From the NCBI GenBank assembly GCA_014529385.2, contig CM043969.1, positions 69,328,676 to 69,392,675 of the forward strand: a stretch of 64,000 bases of DNA, read 5' to 3'. The first letter of the stretch is position 1, and every line of letters begins with the position of its first letter. The notes beneath the pieces were generated by a model that saw nothing but the letters and a program-made list of their open reading frames with translations, was not told where the DNA came from and did no database searches. The stretch is from Adiantum capillus-veneris (lineage: Eukaryota > Streptophyta > Polypodiopsida > Polypodiales > Pteridaceae). Made by a program: the position numbers and the translations under genes. This document shows positions 10,658 to 22,384 of this stretch, piece after piece.

Positions 10658-11199
10658 TACTTAAACTGTATGCCCAAGTAATGATGCAACAGCCCCAAAT
10701 CTTTCATCTTGAAAGTAGCATTCAAATCAGCCTTAAATTCAACAATATGTGTCTCATTGTTGGGACAAGGGATCAGCAAATCATCCACATAAAGAACAAC
10801 AATGAGAAGTACATCGCCCTCAGGCTTGACATACAATGTGCTTTCTATTGGACTATTATGAAAGCCTCGTTTGACAAAATGAGTGTTAGCTTTATCATAC
10901 CAAGCACGAGGAGATTGCTTCAATCCATACAAATCCTTCTTACATCTGCACACTTTGTCCTCTTGTCCTTTCTTGGCAAAATCACGAGGCTGCATTACAT
11001 TAACTTCCTCAAAAATGTCACCATTCAAGAAAGCAGTAACAATATTGGATTGATGTACATCCCAACCAAAATGAGATACCAATGCACATAGAAACCAAAC
11101 AATAGTCATACGACAAGTGGGAGCAAAAGTTTCTTCATAATCTATGCCTTTCTGCTGCACATAGCCTTTTGCAACAAGTCGAGCCTTATGGCGATCCAC
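10657..11199 (-). pseudogene. Copia-A2 reverse transcriptase core
   Basis: The open frame (DRHKARLVAKGYVQQKGIDYEETFAPTCRM) covers most of RVT_2, with LYGLKQSPRAWY and the catalytic VLYVDDLL. Motif A again reads HQSNIVTAFLNG: the Asn codon (plus-strand 11044-11046) replaces the Asp expected there, as in Copia-A1, although the Ser and Asn codons differ between the two copies. A TAG at 10657-10659 ends the frame in LGIQFK. Confidence 0.87.
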
Positions 11200-12252
11200 C
11201 TCACCATCCAGCTTCCATTTTCAACTTGTAAACCCACTTTGTACCAATGGCATTTTTGCTAGAAGGCAAATCACATAAAGTTCACGTGTCATTTTCTATA
11301 AGTGCATCATATTCTGATTGCATAGCATCCATCCAATTTTCTCAATTCTGTGCTTCATCAAAAGACAAAGGTTCCTCAACATCATGTAAGCTAGACACAA
11401 CCAAAGCATAACAATCTAATGCATAAGATGCATGCCAAGATCCTGAACGAGTACGACTAGACAAAAAGGTGCATCCAATTTATTGTCACAAAATGTATGC
11501 ACCATCCATTTTGGCATACCTGTAGCCTGCTCATTTTCAACGATTTCCTCATCAAGTACATCATGTACATCTACATCAGTAATAGGTTGATTTGTAACAA
11601 TTTCAAAAACCCCCATATGCTGTACATTTGCTTCATTAGAATTTACATTCATATTCCCATCACTCAAAAGAGGCAACAAAGTGTCATAAATGTCCTGTGA
11701 GCTTACATAACTGTCTCTAGTACATGACAGCAAGGGCTAAACAAAATCTTCCACAAACACAACATCACGTGAGACCAAAATATGCTTTGTTTGCGAATGG
11801 TACAACCTGTAACCTTTGCTTTCTGCACTATAACCAACAAAAGTACATTTGACAGCCTTATCGTCCAATTTTTTACGTTGCGCTTGTGGCACTAAACCAT
11901 AAGCCAAACAACCAAAAACACGCATGCGCTCAATAGAAGGCTTTCTATCATGCCATGCTTCACATGGAGTAATAGACTGTAAAGCTTTCGTATGACACCT
12001 GTTTAGTACATAAGTGGCACACATGATGGCCTCAAGCCAAAAAGAATACGACAAGCTTGAATTTTGACCATACATTGTGCAATTTTCGTAAGTGACCTGT
12101 TTATCCTTTCAGAAACACCATTTTGCTAAGGTGTATAAGGCATTGTACATTGGTGTTTTATCCCTCGACTAGCCAGAAATTCATTAATTCATGAGACATA
12201 TACTCTCCCCGTCAATGGAACGGAGGGTGCCCATAGTACATTTTGAGACATT
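11200..12252 (-). pseudogene. Copia-A2 integrase C-terminal part and linker to RT
   Basis: The frame 12075-11737 gives FWLEAIMCATYVLNRC and GCLAYGLVPQAQRKKLDDKAVKC, the integrase end and C-terminal domain. 11733-11416 gives the acidic linker before RT. Just upstream (about 12100-12130) GVSERINRS keeps the catalytic Glu, but the preceding Gln codon is TAG. Several frame changes are present. Confidence 0.82.
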
Positions 12253-13017
12253 TCAAGCCACAACAAGAAATTTCTTGAAGCACATAAACACTTCAGACTT
12301 AGCTTTCAATGGATATACCCATGCATGCCTGGAGTAGACATCAATGAAAGTCACAAAGTACGAGTAATTTCCCAAGGACGGACTTTGCATAGGCCCACAA
12401 AAATCACTATGTACAAGTTGCAATCTGCATGTAGCGTGAGCTGACCCATCGTTTGGAAACTTAGCATGCTGCATTTTACAAAAAATACAGCCTTCACAAA
12501 CATGTTTGACAGGTGCTTCAAGAGGCGGCAAAGAAGCAACCATATCAAATTTTTGCAAACGTAGCAAACTGGAAAAATTTAGCATCTGAAACAACCCTTG
12601 AATTTGCAATTGCACTTGCAAAATTCCACACATGTCATACAATTGGAGCTTATATAGCCCACGACACAAAAGGCCATATGCGACAATTTCGTCACCAAAA
12701 CTGAGATCATGAATTGTACATGTGTCATCCACAAATTTGACTACGAGACCAAGTCTAGCAAGAGCAGATACAGACAAAAGGTTCTTTTTGATCCGAGGTA
12801 CATAGAATGCATCAACAAGTGTGAAAGAACTACCATGTGCAGCAGTAACCACAATCTTTCTAACTCCTTGAACATGATAAGAGGCATTGTCGGCACGAGT
12901 AACTGAATTCCCATGATGGATAGACTCAAGAGAGGTGAACAAATTACGCTGTGAGGTAATGTGCTTTGTAGCACCACTATCAAAATACCACACATGTGAA
13001 TGTGCAGCAACTGACAT
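12253..13017 (-). pseudogene. Copia-A2 protease to integrase N-terminus
   Basis: Read from 13017, the frame starts in the Gag-protease linker (SVAAHSHVWYFDSGATKHIT) with the protease DSGA motif. It continues to the integrase zinc region and the first catalytic Asp (LVHSDFCGPM). Compared with Copia-A1, about 30 bp are missing between LFQM and LNFSSLLRLQ, removing the His-x-x-x-His half of the zinc site in frame. Confidence 0.85.
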
Positions 13018-13518
13018 GCATCATGGACAACAGGATTATATGTACACTTTGCACTAAAAGCCCATTCTTCATCAACATCAGCATCAAAGTCTCCTTTCAT
13101 AGAAGACTCAACAATAACTGCATTTGTAGTGGAACCAACATTTGCAGTGGAACCACCCTCTTTCTTCTTAGCCTTTTTGGCCTTCAACTTAGGACACTGC
13201 TTGATCAAGTGATCATTAGCTTTACAATAATGACAACGCATCTTCTTTTTGCTCTTATCACTAGAATTTCGAGACGAATTCTTGCCAATAGAAGCATTAG
13301 GAACATGTGATTTTCCACTCGTAGAAGAACCATAAGAAGTGGTTGCATTGCTGTTATCACCCTTTCTTTGAGCAGCAATAAAAGCATGTTCAACTGCACG
13401 CTGTCTAGTCCTGTTTTTCCTGGAAAGTGACTCTTGCAATAGCAATGTGCACAATGCATCAAACTTGAAAACTTCAAGATTTCCTTGGGTCATAAGTCTC
13501 TAAGTAGTAGAAAAAGTC
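12990..13518 (-). pseudogene. Copia-A2 Gag C-terminal part with CCHC knuckle
   Basis: The minus-strand frame from 13493 gives MTQGNLEVFKFDALCTLLLQ followed by the zinc knuckle CHYCKANDHLIKQC near 13235-13194. A frameshift near 13020 separates it from the protease frame. Sequence similarity to Copia-A1 stops at about 13518, after a TAG within the preceding codons. Confidence 0.83.
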
Positions 13519-13659
13519 TAAAGCTTCTTCCTTGAAGAAAAAGGAATTTTGGAAGAAAACTTGACTTTCTCTAAGAAGTGAAAAGAAAGGGTGGAACTAC
13601 TTGCTTGAAGGTTGTAGCTTCCCTTTCCTTCTAGCTTTCTTTGTCAAATTAAGTATGCT

Positions 13660-14021
13660 ATCTTTCCTTGTTGTACACAACAAGGTTCAATAGCTTGGAT
13701 GGTAAAGTGATGGCCTCTTACCCTCATGGGGTGGGTTCAACCCTCTTGCTTACAAGGGTTTAGAGGACCTTCCTACACCTGCAACCAATAGAGCCTCGGT
13801 GCCGTAGGGTTGCTGGTCAAGTTTTCCTTGGTCGCACGTCTTCGTCACCGTAGGTAAGGCGGTTGCGGTTGGTTGGCCTCCCATGATTCACACAGAACTG
13901 TGTGCATGTCTTCCTTCTTGCTATGTTGTGGAGGGCGTGCGTCTTCCCTGCCTGTTGCCTGCGGATTGTGAGAGAGGAGATGCATGTCGCATGCAACCCG
14001 CTTTTCCCCTTTTTTGAAATA
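13660..14021 (+). repeat. Candidate tRNA-derived SINE
   Basis: A pol III A-box-like tagcttggatgg (13691-13702) is followed 31 bases later by a good B box ggttcaaccct (13734-13744). The body runs about 280 bp to a T-rich end (ttttccccttttttg). This is the layout of a tRNA-derived SINE. I could not check for copies elsewhere, and target duplications were not found. It might instead be an eroded tRNA pseudogene. Confidence 0.4.
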
Positions 14022-14204
14022 GCTTAGATACTAGTGAAAGGACGAGAGTAATGTCGTGTGCTAGTGTCTCCACCCAACCATGCTATCTTATAGCCTCCCC
14101 CTAACATACACAATGTCCGGTTGTGTCGATGGCCTTGCACGTAGGACCCGTGTCCTTACATGTAACCCTTTGCATGAACTGTGAGAGAGATATAGAGACT
14201 TGAT

Positions 14205-14258
<54 letters not shown>

Positions 14259-14940
14259 AGTTGGGAAAGAGGAGTGACATGGAGTAGGTTATGAGTGGCT
14301 ATCATCCATTTGGCGGAGCAAACTTTTAAGGAAGATTAGGAAATCCAACGCCAACTTGGTGGAGGATCTTTTTCAATAATTTTACTAACCGGTACATTCT
14401 CCATAAAAAGCTCCCTCCAAAGCTCGTTCGATTCCCCTACTCTTACACCTTATAAAATTTGACCCTCAATATTGTGTCATCTCCTACTTATAATGTTTTC
14501 TTTAAACTTGGTTATATAAATGCTAGTAGTATGTATCTGGAAATGAAGGTTGGTTATGCACCAAGAAATGTTATCTATGCTAAGGTGCATTTATGCCTAA
14601 AGAAAACTAAAGCTAATTAAAGTTTCTTTAGTGTCAAAGCTTAAGGTTTTTTTTGATACAAGGTAGAGAAGAGTCCTTGCATATACTCTTTGGTAGTATT
14701 GCTCTTTTATTTAGCTTCTCAGCTATGTGGAAAAAAAGGGGGGGCGGGGGGGGCGGGGGTGTTGTGTGTGTGGGTATGAGGCGCTTAAAGATAGCCATGG
14801 TGAATAATCCACCTAATGAGATTAATTGGCATGAAATCAATTTTAAGAAAGATAAATCTTTGACACAAGGAACTCGTGCAAGTATTTAGTACAAGGTTGC
14901 ATGAAGCACAACATAATCCCTCTTTACAACCCCTAGTGTA
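14022..14940. other. Gene-free spacer with simple repeats
   Basis: It contains a compound (GT)n(GA)n tract at 14206-14258 and a G-rich run at 14738-14759. No coding or structural feature was recognised. Confidence 0.6.
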
Positions 14941-15239
14941 AGGGTTGACGTTCGCATCTGGCATGGTTTTTACCACACGGACTCCTCCTCAAGAACAAGG
15001 TTCTCCACAATGGAGTGAGCATGTTGAGAGGCCTGTCAAATGGGAGAACCACCTTCTCAAGAACGAAATTTTTATCGCTCTCCTAGTCGCACCAAGAGGT
15101 GAAGATCTCCCTCAAGCGACGATTCTACTTCCAAGAGTGGGAAAAGTGGGAGAGGTTTCTTTCATGAAAGGAGGAGGAGATCTCCCTTGCCATCATTAAA
15201 TCCTCCTCCTTCCCACTCCCAAGAAGCTAGCACTCATGA

Positions 15240-16130
15240 AGTTATGCCAAGCACAATAAAAGTCCTTCACACAACAACGCAAAAGGATATATCATGCATG
15301 GAAGCAAGCAAGCAAACCTTTTAAGTTCAAGGAAGGGGACAAGAGCATCACCTTTGTTTCCTTTGATGGCATTTATGTCCATACAAATAAGGTGAGCAAC
15401 TTCATCCAATACTGGCATATGCCACATTTGGAGATGAGAGCTTCACTAGCAATCTTCCATATAGTTATGTACCTCCACAAGTTTGCTCAGCTAAAATGCA
15501 AACCCACCCAAGCAGTCTTACATTCCTTTCCAGTCTTTGGCTCGGTCCCTATTATGTGGAAATTCATAATGATGGACCAAGGCAAAGACAATGTGCCTAC
15601 GGCTTGGTGCGGTCCTAAGCTCAAGAAGAGGGAGTTATTTGGACAAGTTTTGGGATCGCATCTCAAATTGACTTCTCTCCAAGCAAGCTATCTTAAAAGA
15701 ATAAGGCATGTGAGAAGAGTGAGAAGACTCCCTATAATGAGCACATTTCTCAATATGGCAAGGGTAAACAAAAATAAGAAAGAGAAGGGTGCAAGGGGAG
15801 AAACAAGCTCTTACCCAAGAAGCATGATAAATATAATAAAGAGAATCAACATTCTAAGTGTGGAGACCAAGGGCACACCTATCATGCATGTCTCACAAGG
15901 AATGTCAAGAAGGACTCTCCGCATGTTACACATGTCTCTTGTCCCATAGAGGTGAATCAAACTCCTCTCCCACTATCATGGAGTATAATACCAATGCATG
16001 CTCTCATGATGAGATGAATCACACGTCTGTCCTTCGATCATATAGTGATTGCTTTTTTGACTCTATCCCAAGTGAAAAAAAGCAATCACTTATGGTCATT
16101 ACCTCCCTCAAGAGGGGGTGATGACCATAA
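15240..16130 (+). pseudogene. Eroded Ty3/gypsy Gag (Gypsy-R)
   Basis: In shifting frames the segment reads AWKQASKPFKFKEGDKSI and then DKSITFVSFDGIYVHTNKV (15300-15420), which parallels the retrotransposon Gag of Gypsy-D1 (FKKFKEGGKSISFLTYHGIF). Near 15860-15900 a degraded zinc knuckle KCGDQGHTYHAC resembles the CFKCGEQGHAYRAC of Gypsy-D1 but lacks the first Cys. No protease or RT follows in readable form. Confidence 0.6.
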
Positions 16131-16779
16131 GATTGAGCAAGTGCTTGGAATTGCTCCTACTAATAGACCTCTTATAATGTTTTTCACGCACAACTAGAGA
16201 AGATTTTTTCCCAAGATGATAAGCTCATAAAAGGGGGAATGGTATCCATAATTGGCACTTGCATTAGGCACTGTTCCTTTGTTTCTTCCAAGCAATCATC
16301 TTGCATGACAGGTACTTCAAGTGGAATTGCTCAACTCCAATAAGAGCGTATACTAAAGGCACTTTTTTTCCCCAGGGTTTTTCCCTTTGGTCATCCAGGT
16401 TTTAGACCCTAATCGAGAATCACATTATCTTCTTGTATATATTCCTTCTACATTAGCAATAAAGAAATGGATACCCAAATCAATCGACAACAACTTGGAG
16501 CAAAAACTGCAGGTCTGCATATGCTTACCAAGAAAATTTTTTACCTCCAAGGTTGACAACATTGCTCCATCAAACAATGGCAAGTCAAAGAATGGCCTAC
16601 AATGACAAGCAATGACAAATTTCGCAACAGAGTCATCAACAACAATCAAAAGTAGCTCACACATTGCTTTAATGTGTGACCTATTGCAAACAACTCAAAT
16701 TGCAGTGGACATGGAAAGCAAACCCATCACAAAGAGGCCGAGTTCTACAAACTCAAAAACATGAAAATCCCTTTACACG

Positions 16780-17320
16780 GTGGCCAAGACTGGCAACAAA
16801 GCAAAGACTGGTACAATGAGAAGAAAATTTGCCTTGATACTCAAAGATCAAGTCACGTATTAACCACATGGCAGATATGAATCACTCAAGGAAAGGGGGA
16901 GTTTCATCAATGCCAAAGCTCTTCCGAAGCTAAAGACCAACCTTGAAGACAGCTTCAACGATCAATGGAAAGGCGAAGAATGTCATACAAAGACACCGAA
17001 AAAAAATTTGATAACTTCAACAAAAAACCTCTCAACAACAAAACATAAGGAGTTCCATAGTGTTGAAGCTAGTGAAATATTGCAAGTCAATGACAAAGAC
17101 AAAAACATCAAAAGAACTCTTCACGGCTAAGATTGGCAACAAAGAGGCGAATGCACAACAAGAAGAAATGCTGCCTCGATAATCAAAGATCAAGTCATGT
17201 ATCAACAACATGGCAGATATGAAGAACTCAAGGAAGGGGGGAGCGTCATCAATGACAAAGCACTTCCCAAGTTGAAGACCAACCTTGAAGGCAAAGCTGA
17301 AGACAACCCTATGACAAGAC
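16780..17320 (+). repeat. Imperfect ~330-bp-period direct duplication
   Basis: Bases about 16785-16955 and 17125-17305 share long matching stretches (for example aaagatcaagtca, acatggcagatatgaa, agaccaaccttgaag). It lies just 5' of the polypurine tract, in what would be the 3' untranslated region of Gypsy-R. Confidence 0.7.
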
Positions 17321-17353
17321 TGCACATGGTCGTGTCAAGGGACGACACAAGCT

Positions 17354-17366
17354 AGGAAGGGGGGAA
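17354..17366 (+). promoter_or_regulatory. Polypurine tract of Gypsy-R
   Basis: The purine run aggaaggggggaa abuts a TG-starting segment with LTR features. It fits a plus-strand priming site. Confidence 0.55.
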
Positions 17367-17980
17367 TGCTTGAGGATTGACCGAATGGGCACCCACATGA
17401 TCGGACACATAGCTGGACACCACATTTGTAGTCTATTATTTTGTTGAGCTTGTGTAATGATACTCTATGTAAATCGTGATTCTAGAGTAGCAGTCGATTC
17501 CCTGTGTTGTAATGATGTCATGACAATTGTAAAGGTCCATGTGAACCGGCCACTGGCCATTTAGAATGCCCTAGGTATAAATGTCAATAACCTTAATATG
17601 AAAGAAGACTGATCTTTAGAGAGAAGAAAGAGCTCTACTCTACGTACGTTGAAGCTATGAAGTTGCTCCAACTTGTAATCAACTTTTAATACGATTGGAT
17701 AATCAATTTTCAATTTCAAAACTTGCATTGTGCTCCTCTCTCTTTGCTCTTTCATTTAAGTGTAAGCATTGTCAATTTTGCTGTGGTTTGTGACTATGCG
17801 TCTATGAGCCTTAATTGCATATTTGAGTGCTTAAATCACTGTTTTAGTCATTTTGCCCATAGGAAAGTGTTCCTAGACCATAGGGCGACCTTTCTGGATA
17901 GTTTTGTTGTACATTTCAGGACCTTCTTCATGATGGATCGTGATTTTGATACCTTGTTGGATTGCGACTAGACTTGGTAG
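17367..17980 (+). repeat. Probable 3' LTR of Gypsy-R (right border uncertain)
   Basis: It starts tgcttgagg directly after the polypurine tract and carries a TATA box (tataaat, 17576-17582) about 210 bp in, followed by a pyrimidine-rich region. No second copy is in the window, so the right border is a guess. It may end anywhere before the copia sequence at 18285. Confidence 0.45.
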
Positions 17981-18284
17981 GATAGTGCCCCTAGGTGTCC
18001 TAGACCTCCTCCTAAAGTTTCGTTGCATTTCGAGTCCGTTCGAGTGCCGAAATGGCGTGATGACCTAGAGTTGTGAGAAAGTACATAGGCAGATTTCCTG
18101 ATCATTGAGTGTTGGTTTGCTTGTCGAGTTGTTGCGTTAGGTTGTTAAGGTTCACTTCTCGAGATTGAAGATTTCAAAAAGTCTCCGTGCCCCATCCGAG
18201 TCACTTCCTTGAGTATTGACATTATGTTTTTGCCATATCCCTATGCTACAGACGTCCGTTGCGGCGACCCGCTAACACTCAACT

Positions 18285-20880
18285 TGGGATGCAAGAGCGC
18301 CTCAAATAAAGTTTTTCTTATGAAAAAGCTCATGAATTTAAATACAAAAAAGGATAGTAGTGCCAATTCACACGTGAATGGGTTCAATTTTTTTTTTCAC
18401 AACTTACATCTAAGGGACTCAATTTCGATGATAAAATGAAAGCCATTTTCTTGCTATGTTCTTTGTCTGCATCGTGGGACACATTGAACACTGCCATTAG
18501 TAATTTCATTCCTAAGAGAAAGCTTGTTTTTAATGATGTTACTAGTGCTTAATGATGGTTGTTCCATGCAAAGATATCACAGTCATAGTCGCAGTCGATC
18601 ATGAGATTGTAGGAATGTTCATAGAAAGAGTCATGGATATAACCTACAAATGTGATATGCTATAATTGCCACAAGAAAAGCCACTTGAAGAAAGATTGCC
18701 GCATTTTGCAACATGAAAAGGGTAAAAGCCATTGTCAAGTCCGAACCTCCTAAAAGCAATGTGAAAAGTAAAGAGCTCAATGTAGTCGAGTCTCCACCAC
18801 CTGAGGTTGTTCTCAACATGCTGTAAGTCAGATGTCTTGATATTCAGTATTGATTTGAGTCTAGATGCATTATTAGATCTTGATGAGTGCTATATATAAA
18901 AGTAGATCATTGACTCATGTGCGAGCTTCCATGTTATTCCCCAGGGAATGTTTCTCCAATTATACTTTTATGCATGGTTTGGTCAAGCTTGGTGAGTCGT
19001 ATCAGCTTGGCATTTGTGGGATTGGAGATGTGAAGTTATGTACATGTAACAACATTGATTTTATGCTTCAAGGTGTCAAACATGTCCCAAAGTTGACTAA
19101 GAGCTTAGTGTCAACAGAGGTCAGCTTGATGATTTGGGTTATACTATAGTTTTTGGCAATGGCTCCTAGATTATTTGCAAGGGGAATTTGTTCTGAAAGG
19201 CCAAAAGTCTGGCTCATTGTAGTGTGAAAGATAAATCCATCTATTTGTTTGGGATACTTATTTGTCTTGACCTAATTTGATTTTAGTTTGTGTGAGCATT
19301 GCATTTATAGCAAATAGATTAGGGTTACTAGTTTACCATTGAATAGAGAGTTAGGGAATCCTCTAGACTTTGTACATAGTGATCTATGTTGGCCTATGCC
19401 GCGTACATCTCTAGGGGGCATTATATTTCCTAACATTCATAGATGACTCTACTCAAAAGGTGTGGGTCTACCTCTTGAGGAGGAAACAATTTTTTTTCTA
19501 CATTCTAGAAATTCCTTGCCATGGTAGAGAATCATTTAGGCAAGAAGCCGAAGGCTTTGTGCACAACAAGGGAGAGTTTGTATCGACTGAGTTCAAGAAT
19601 TTTTGTAGCAAAAGAGGCATTAGGTTACAACTTATTACATTGTACACACCTGATTAGAATGATATTGTTGAGCATATGAATAGAAAAATTCAAGAAAGAG
19701 TCACAACCATGTTGTCTATGGAAAACTTACCTCCAAATTTTTGGGTAGAGGCTAAGATTCCACTGAAAACTACAACAGATTAAGGTATTTGGGTGTGAGG
19801 CATTCTCACTTGTCCCTAAAGAGCCATGCAAGCAGCTAGATCTCAAATCACACAAACACGTTTCCATTGGATATGGTGCAAATGTAGAGATGGGCTATCG
19901 TCTCTGGCACCCGAAATCTAGAAAACTTATTCATAGCTCATAGTTTATTTTCAATGAATCAAAGATGCATAAACAACTTGTCAAAGAGGTTGAGTATTGC
20001 AAGGCCAAATTCAAAGGACATGCCTCAAGTGAAATCAAACAAACAACTCAGTCTACTGGTGATGTTTCTACCTCTAGTGGTGCTCAAGAGAGAGCAAAGT
20101 CCAAAAGCAAGGCAATGAGGAAATCTAGGAGAGTCTCTCATGCCTCTGAGAGTTTTCAGGCAAGGTTAGATTATTTGTTGGCCACTGACTATGGGGAGCC
20201 TACCTGCTACCAAGAGGCTATTCAAATGGAAGATGGCATGAAGTGGGAGCAAGCAATACAATCAGAGTATAACTCAATTATGACAAATGAGACTCGGGAG
20301 CTGATAGAGTTGTCAGAGGGCAAACAAGCCTTGCTTTGCAAATGGGTGTATAAGACAAAGTACACGGCAGAAGATCCCAAGTATAAGTATAAGGCTAGAT
20401 TGGTTGCTAAGGAATTAAAGCATTGGTTGCTAAGGAATTGAAGCAGAAGAAAGGCGTGGATTTTGATTAGATTTTCTCATTAGTATTCAAGATGACTACT
20501 AGATGACTTTGATAAGATTTTCTCTCTAGTAGTCAAGATGAGTACATGCTTGGATTAGTAGCCATTGAGGACCTAAAACTTGTCCAAATGGGTGTGAAGA
20601 GGACTTTCCTTCATGGAGATCTAGAAGAAAGTGTCTACATGAAACAACTAAAGGGTTTTGAAGTTGAACTTGAAAAGCCTACAAGTGAAGAACTGGTGTG
20701 TAGACTGTGAGACATTGTATGGCCTAAAGCAAGGCTCAAGGCAGTGCTACCATAAATTTGACTTATGTACAGAGCCAAGAAGATCACTACTTGTATACCC
20801 AAGCTAAACAATGGTACACTTTTTGTCTTAATCCTTTATGCCAATTACATGCTTAGCCAGAAAGTATAAAGATGAGATTG
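18285..20880 (+). pseudogene. Copia-F, decayed gag-pol relic
   Basis: A 5'-truncated, heavily mutated copia polyprotein. In order: UBN2 Gag (SASNKVFLMKKLMNL, near 18295; ASWDTLNTAISNFIP, near 18480), CCHC knuckle CYNCHKKSHLKKDC at 18658-18699, GAG-pre-integrase region (GVKHVPKLTKSLVSTE, near 19070-19120), integrase (GEFVSTEFKNFCSKRGIRLQ, 19570-19640; HMNRKIQERVTTML with the Glu changed), then the RT start (WVYKTKYTAEDPKYKYKARL, 20340-20400) and motif A region (VQMGVKRTFLHGDLEE, 20580-20640), where the catalytic Asp is Gly. The sequence fades out near 20880 before YVDD. No LTR was recognised. Confidence 0.75.
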
Positions 20881-21360
20881 CCATCTTGAAGAAGTCGCTA
20901 GTCCCCCTTCTCGAGGCCCCACGATTCAAAAGTTATCGCCGCCACACCTCCTTAGGAGCTTCTTTGCACACCTATCCTTCAAGCACCTAAGCCATTTACT
21001 AAGGGCACTTCCCCGCAACAACTCAGGTTAAGCAGCTAAGGGTGATGTCTCACTACAGAGAGCCAAGAAACTTGGCATTTTTTTTGCCAACAACTACTAA
21101 TTCCCACGGCAAGAAATTCAAAGTTGTGAAGAGTGGCTTTACCACTTGGTGAAGAGGAGCTTCACTTTGACTAGTGATAATTTTCCTCTCAAGCTCATTA
21201 AATAACCCATCCGAGTACAATTCCTTTGATTTGTATGAATAATCCTAACAAAAAGGTGATCTTTATTTGAGTCACCCCTGTAGACTGGAGACTAGACACT
21301 ACCCTTTCACAAATTGAAAGCGGTAAGACGTTCTCATCACACACACAAAGGGGTGCACCA
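20881..21360. other. Spacer or 5' leader of Copia-G (no gene)
   Basis: No recognisable feature. The right part may be the leader of the Gag frame that starts at 21360, but no primer site of the usual type was seen. Confidence 0.5.
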
Positions 21361-22320
21361 TGGGGAATGGAAGCCTAGACAATTTTGACGGTAGAGGTTT
21401 TCACACATGGCAAGTTAAATTGAAGGGCTATCTAATGAAGAAACAACTATGGGGAGTGGTAAAACCTTTAGGGAAAGCTGAGATCGTACAAACTAGAGCA
21501 TCCACAACGCAATTCCAATGCAAGGATGAGCAAGAACTTGGGATAATTCTCACCGTAGTAGACGATAATTTTGTGCACTATTTGGATAAAGCTATCACTA
21601 CACTCAATGCCTAGCAAACACTAGAACATATGTTTGGTGCTAAAGAAAAACACTCTAAACTTTAACTCAAAATGCAATTGTATGGTCTAATGCTGAAAGA
21701 AGGAGAAGATCTCTCTAGCCTCATCAATAGGCTAAAAAAATATTTGCACACAACTTGTTTACATAGAAGCACCAATTGATGAAGGAGACAAAATAGCAGT
21801 TCCACTCAAAGCTCTCCCTGAAGAATACAATCAAATTGTCATTGCACTTAAAGAAAAAGAACCCATACCAAGCTTTGAAAGTGTCATAAATTCACACCAA
21901 GAAGAAGGAAAGAAGCACGGTAAAAGCACTAAAGGAACTACTAATGGATCATATGAAATCACAAGTAGTGAAAAGAAGCGGTGTCAACAATGTGGTCGAA
22001 GCAACCATTTGTCAAAGGATTGCTACAAGATTGACCCATGTAACATATGTGGAAAGAACACACATTCATCAAAACTTTTCTTTTACAAGGACAAGGAAGT
22101 TAGCACAAGCAACAAAAGCAACTTCAAGGATAGAGGATCGTGGTAGAAGCTCCAACAACAAAGGCAAAATCAATATGGCATCTGAAGATTCTGACTATGA
22201 AGATGATGAGGCCAACACTTGCTACATTGATAACATGCTTTCAAGCACCAACTTCTGTAGCCAAAACCTTGATGGAATACATTTATCAAGGGGAGGCATT
22301 TGCGTATATTCCTATTGTTA
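21360..22320 (+). pseudogene. Copia-G Gag (UBN2 type), broken
   Basis: The frame opens MGNGSLDNFDGRGFHTWQVK, typical of the DUF4219/UBN2 start of copia Gag, and runs 84 codons to a TAG. Later frames read EHMFGAKEKHSKLQLKMQLY-like UBN2 sequence, INSHQEEGKKHGKSTKG, and a CCHC knuckle CQQCGRSNHLSKDC at 21982-22023 with a second degraded CNIC finger. Three or more stops and shifts are present. No protease or RT follows; a purine tract and LTR-like sequence start 60 bp downstream, so it may be a Gag-only element. Confidence 0.7.
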
Positions 22321-22370
22321 AATTTTCTAGGGTATATTTTGATTTCCTATACCCTATTGTTCAAATTCTC

Positions 22371-22384
22371 TAGGGGAGGACATT
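22371..22384 (+). promoter_or_regulatory. Possible polypurine tract of Copia-G
   Basis: The sequence taggggagga lies just before a TG-starting segment that has a TATA box 315 bp downstream. Confidence 0.4.

Larger units (their letters stand above)
9540..13518 (-). mobile_element. Copia-A2, 5'-truncated copia element
   Basis: This is a minus-strand relative of Copia-A1 with its 3' LTR at 9540-9766. Similarity runs through RNase H, RT, integrase, protease and the end of Gag and stops near 13518, within the codons for TFSTTWRLM. The 5' LTR and about the first 190 Gag residues are missing, with no sign of them to the right. The coding region has several stops and frameshifts and a ~30-bp deletion that removes the His pair of the integrase zinc region. 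Confidence 0.92.

Noticed and set aside
14945-15199. 84-codon frame before the Gypsy-R Gag
   Set aside because: It may overlap the basic low-complexity Gag region in another register, but I could not align it with confidence.
16780-17320. CRISPR-like or satellite array
   Set aside because: Only two imperfect units, with no spacers of even size; a local duplication is the simpler reading.
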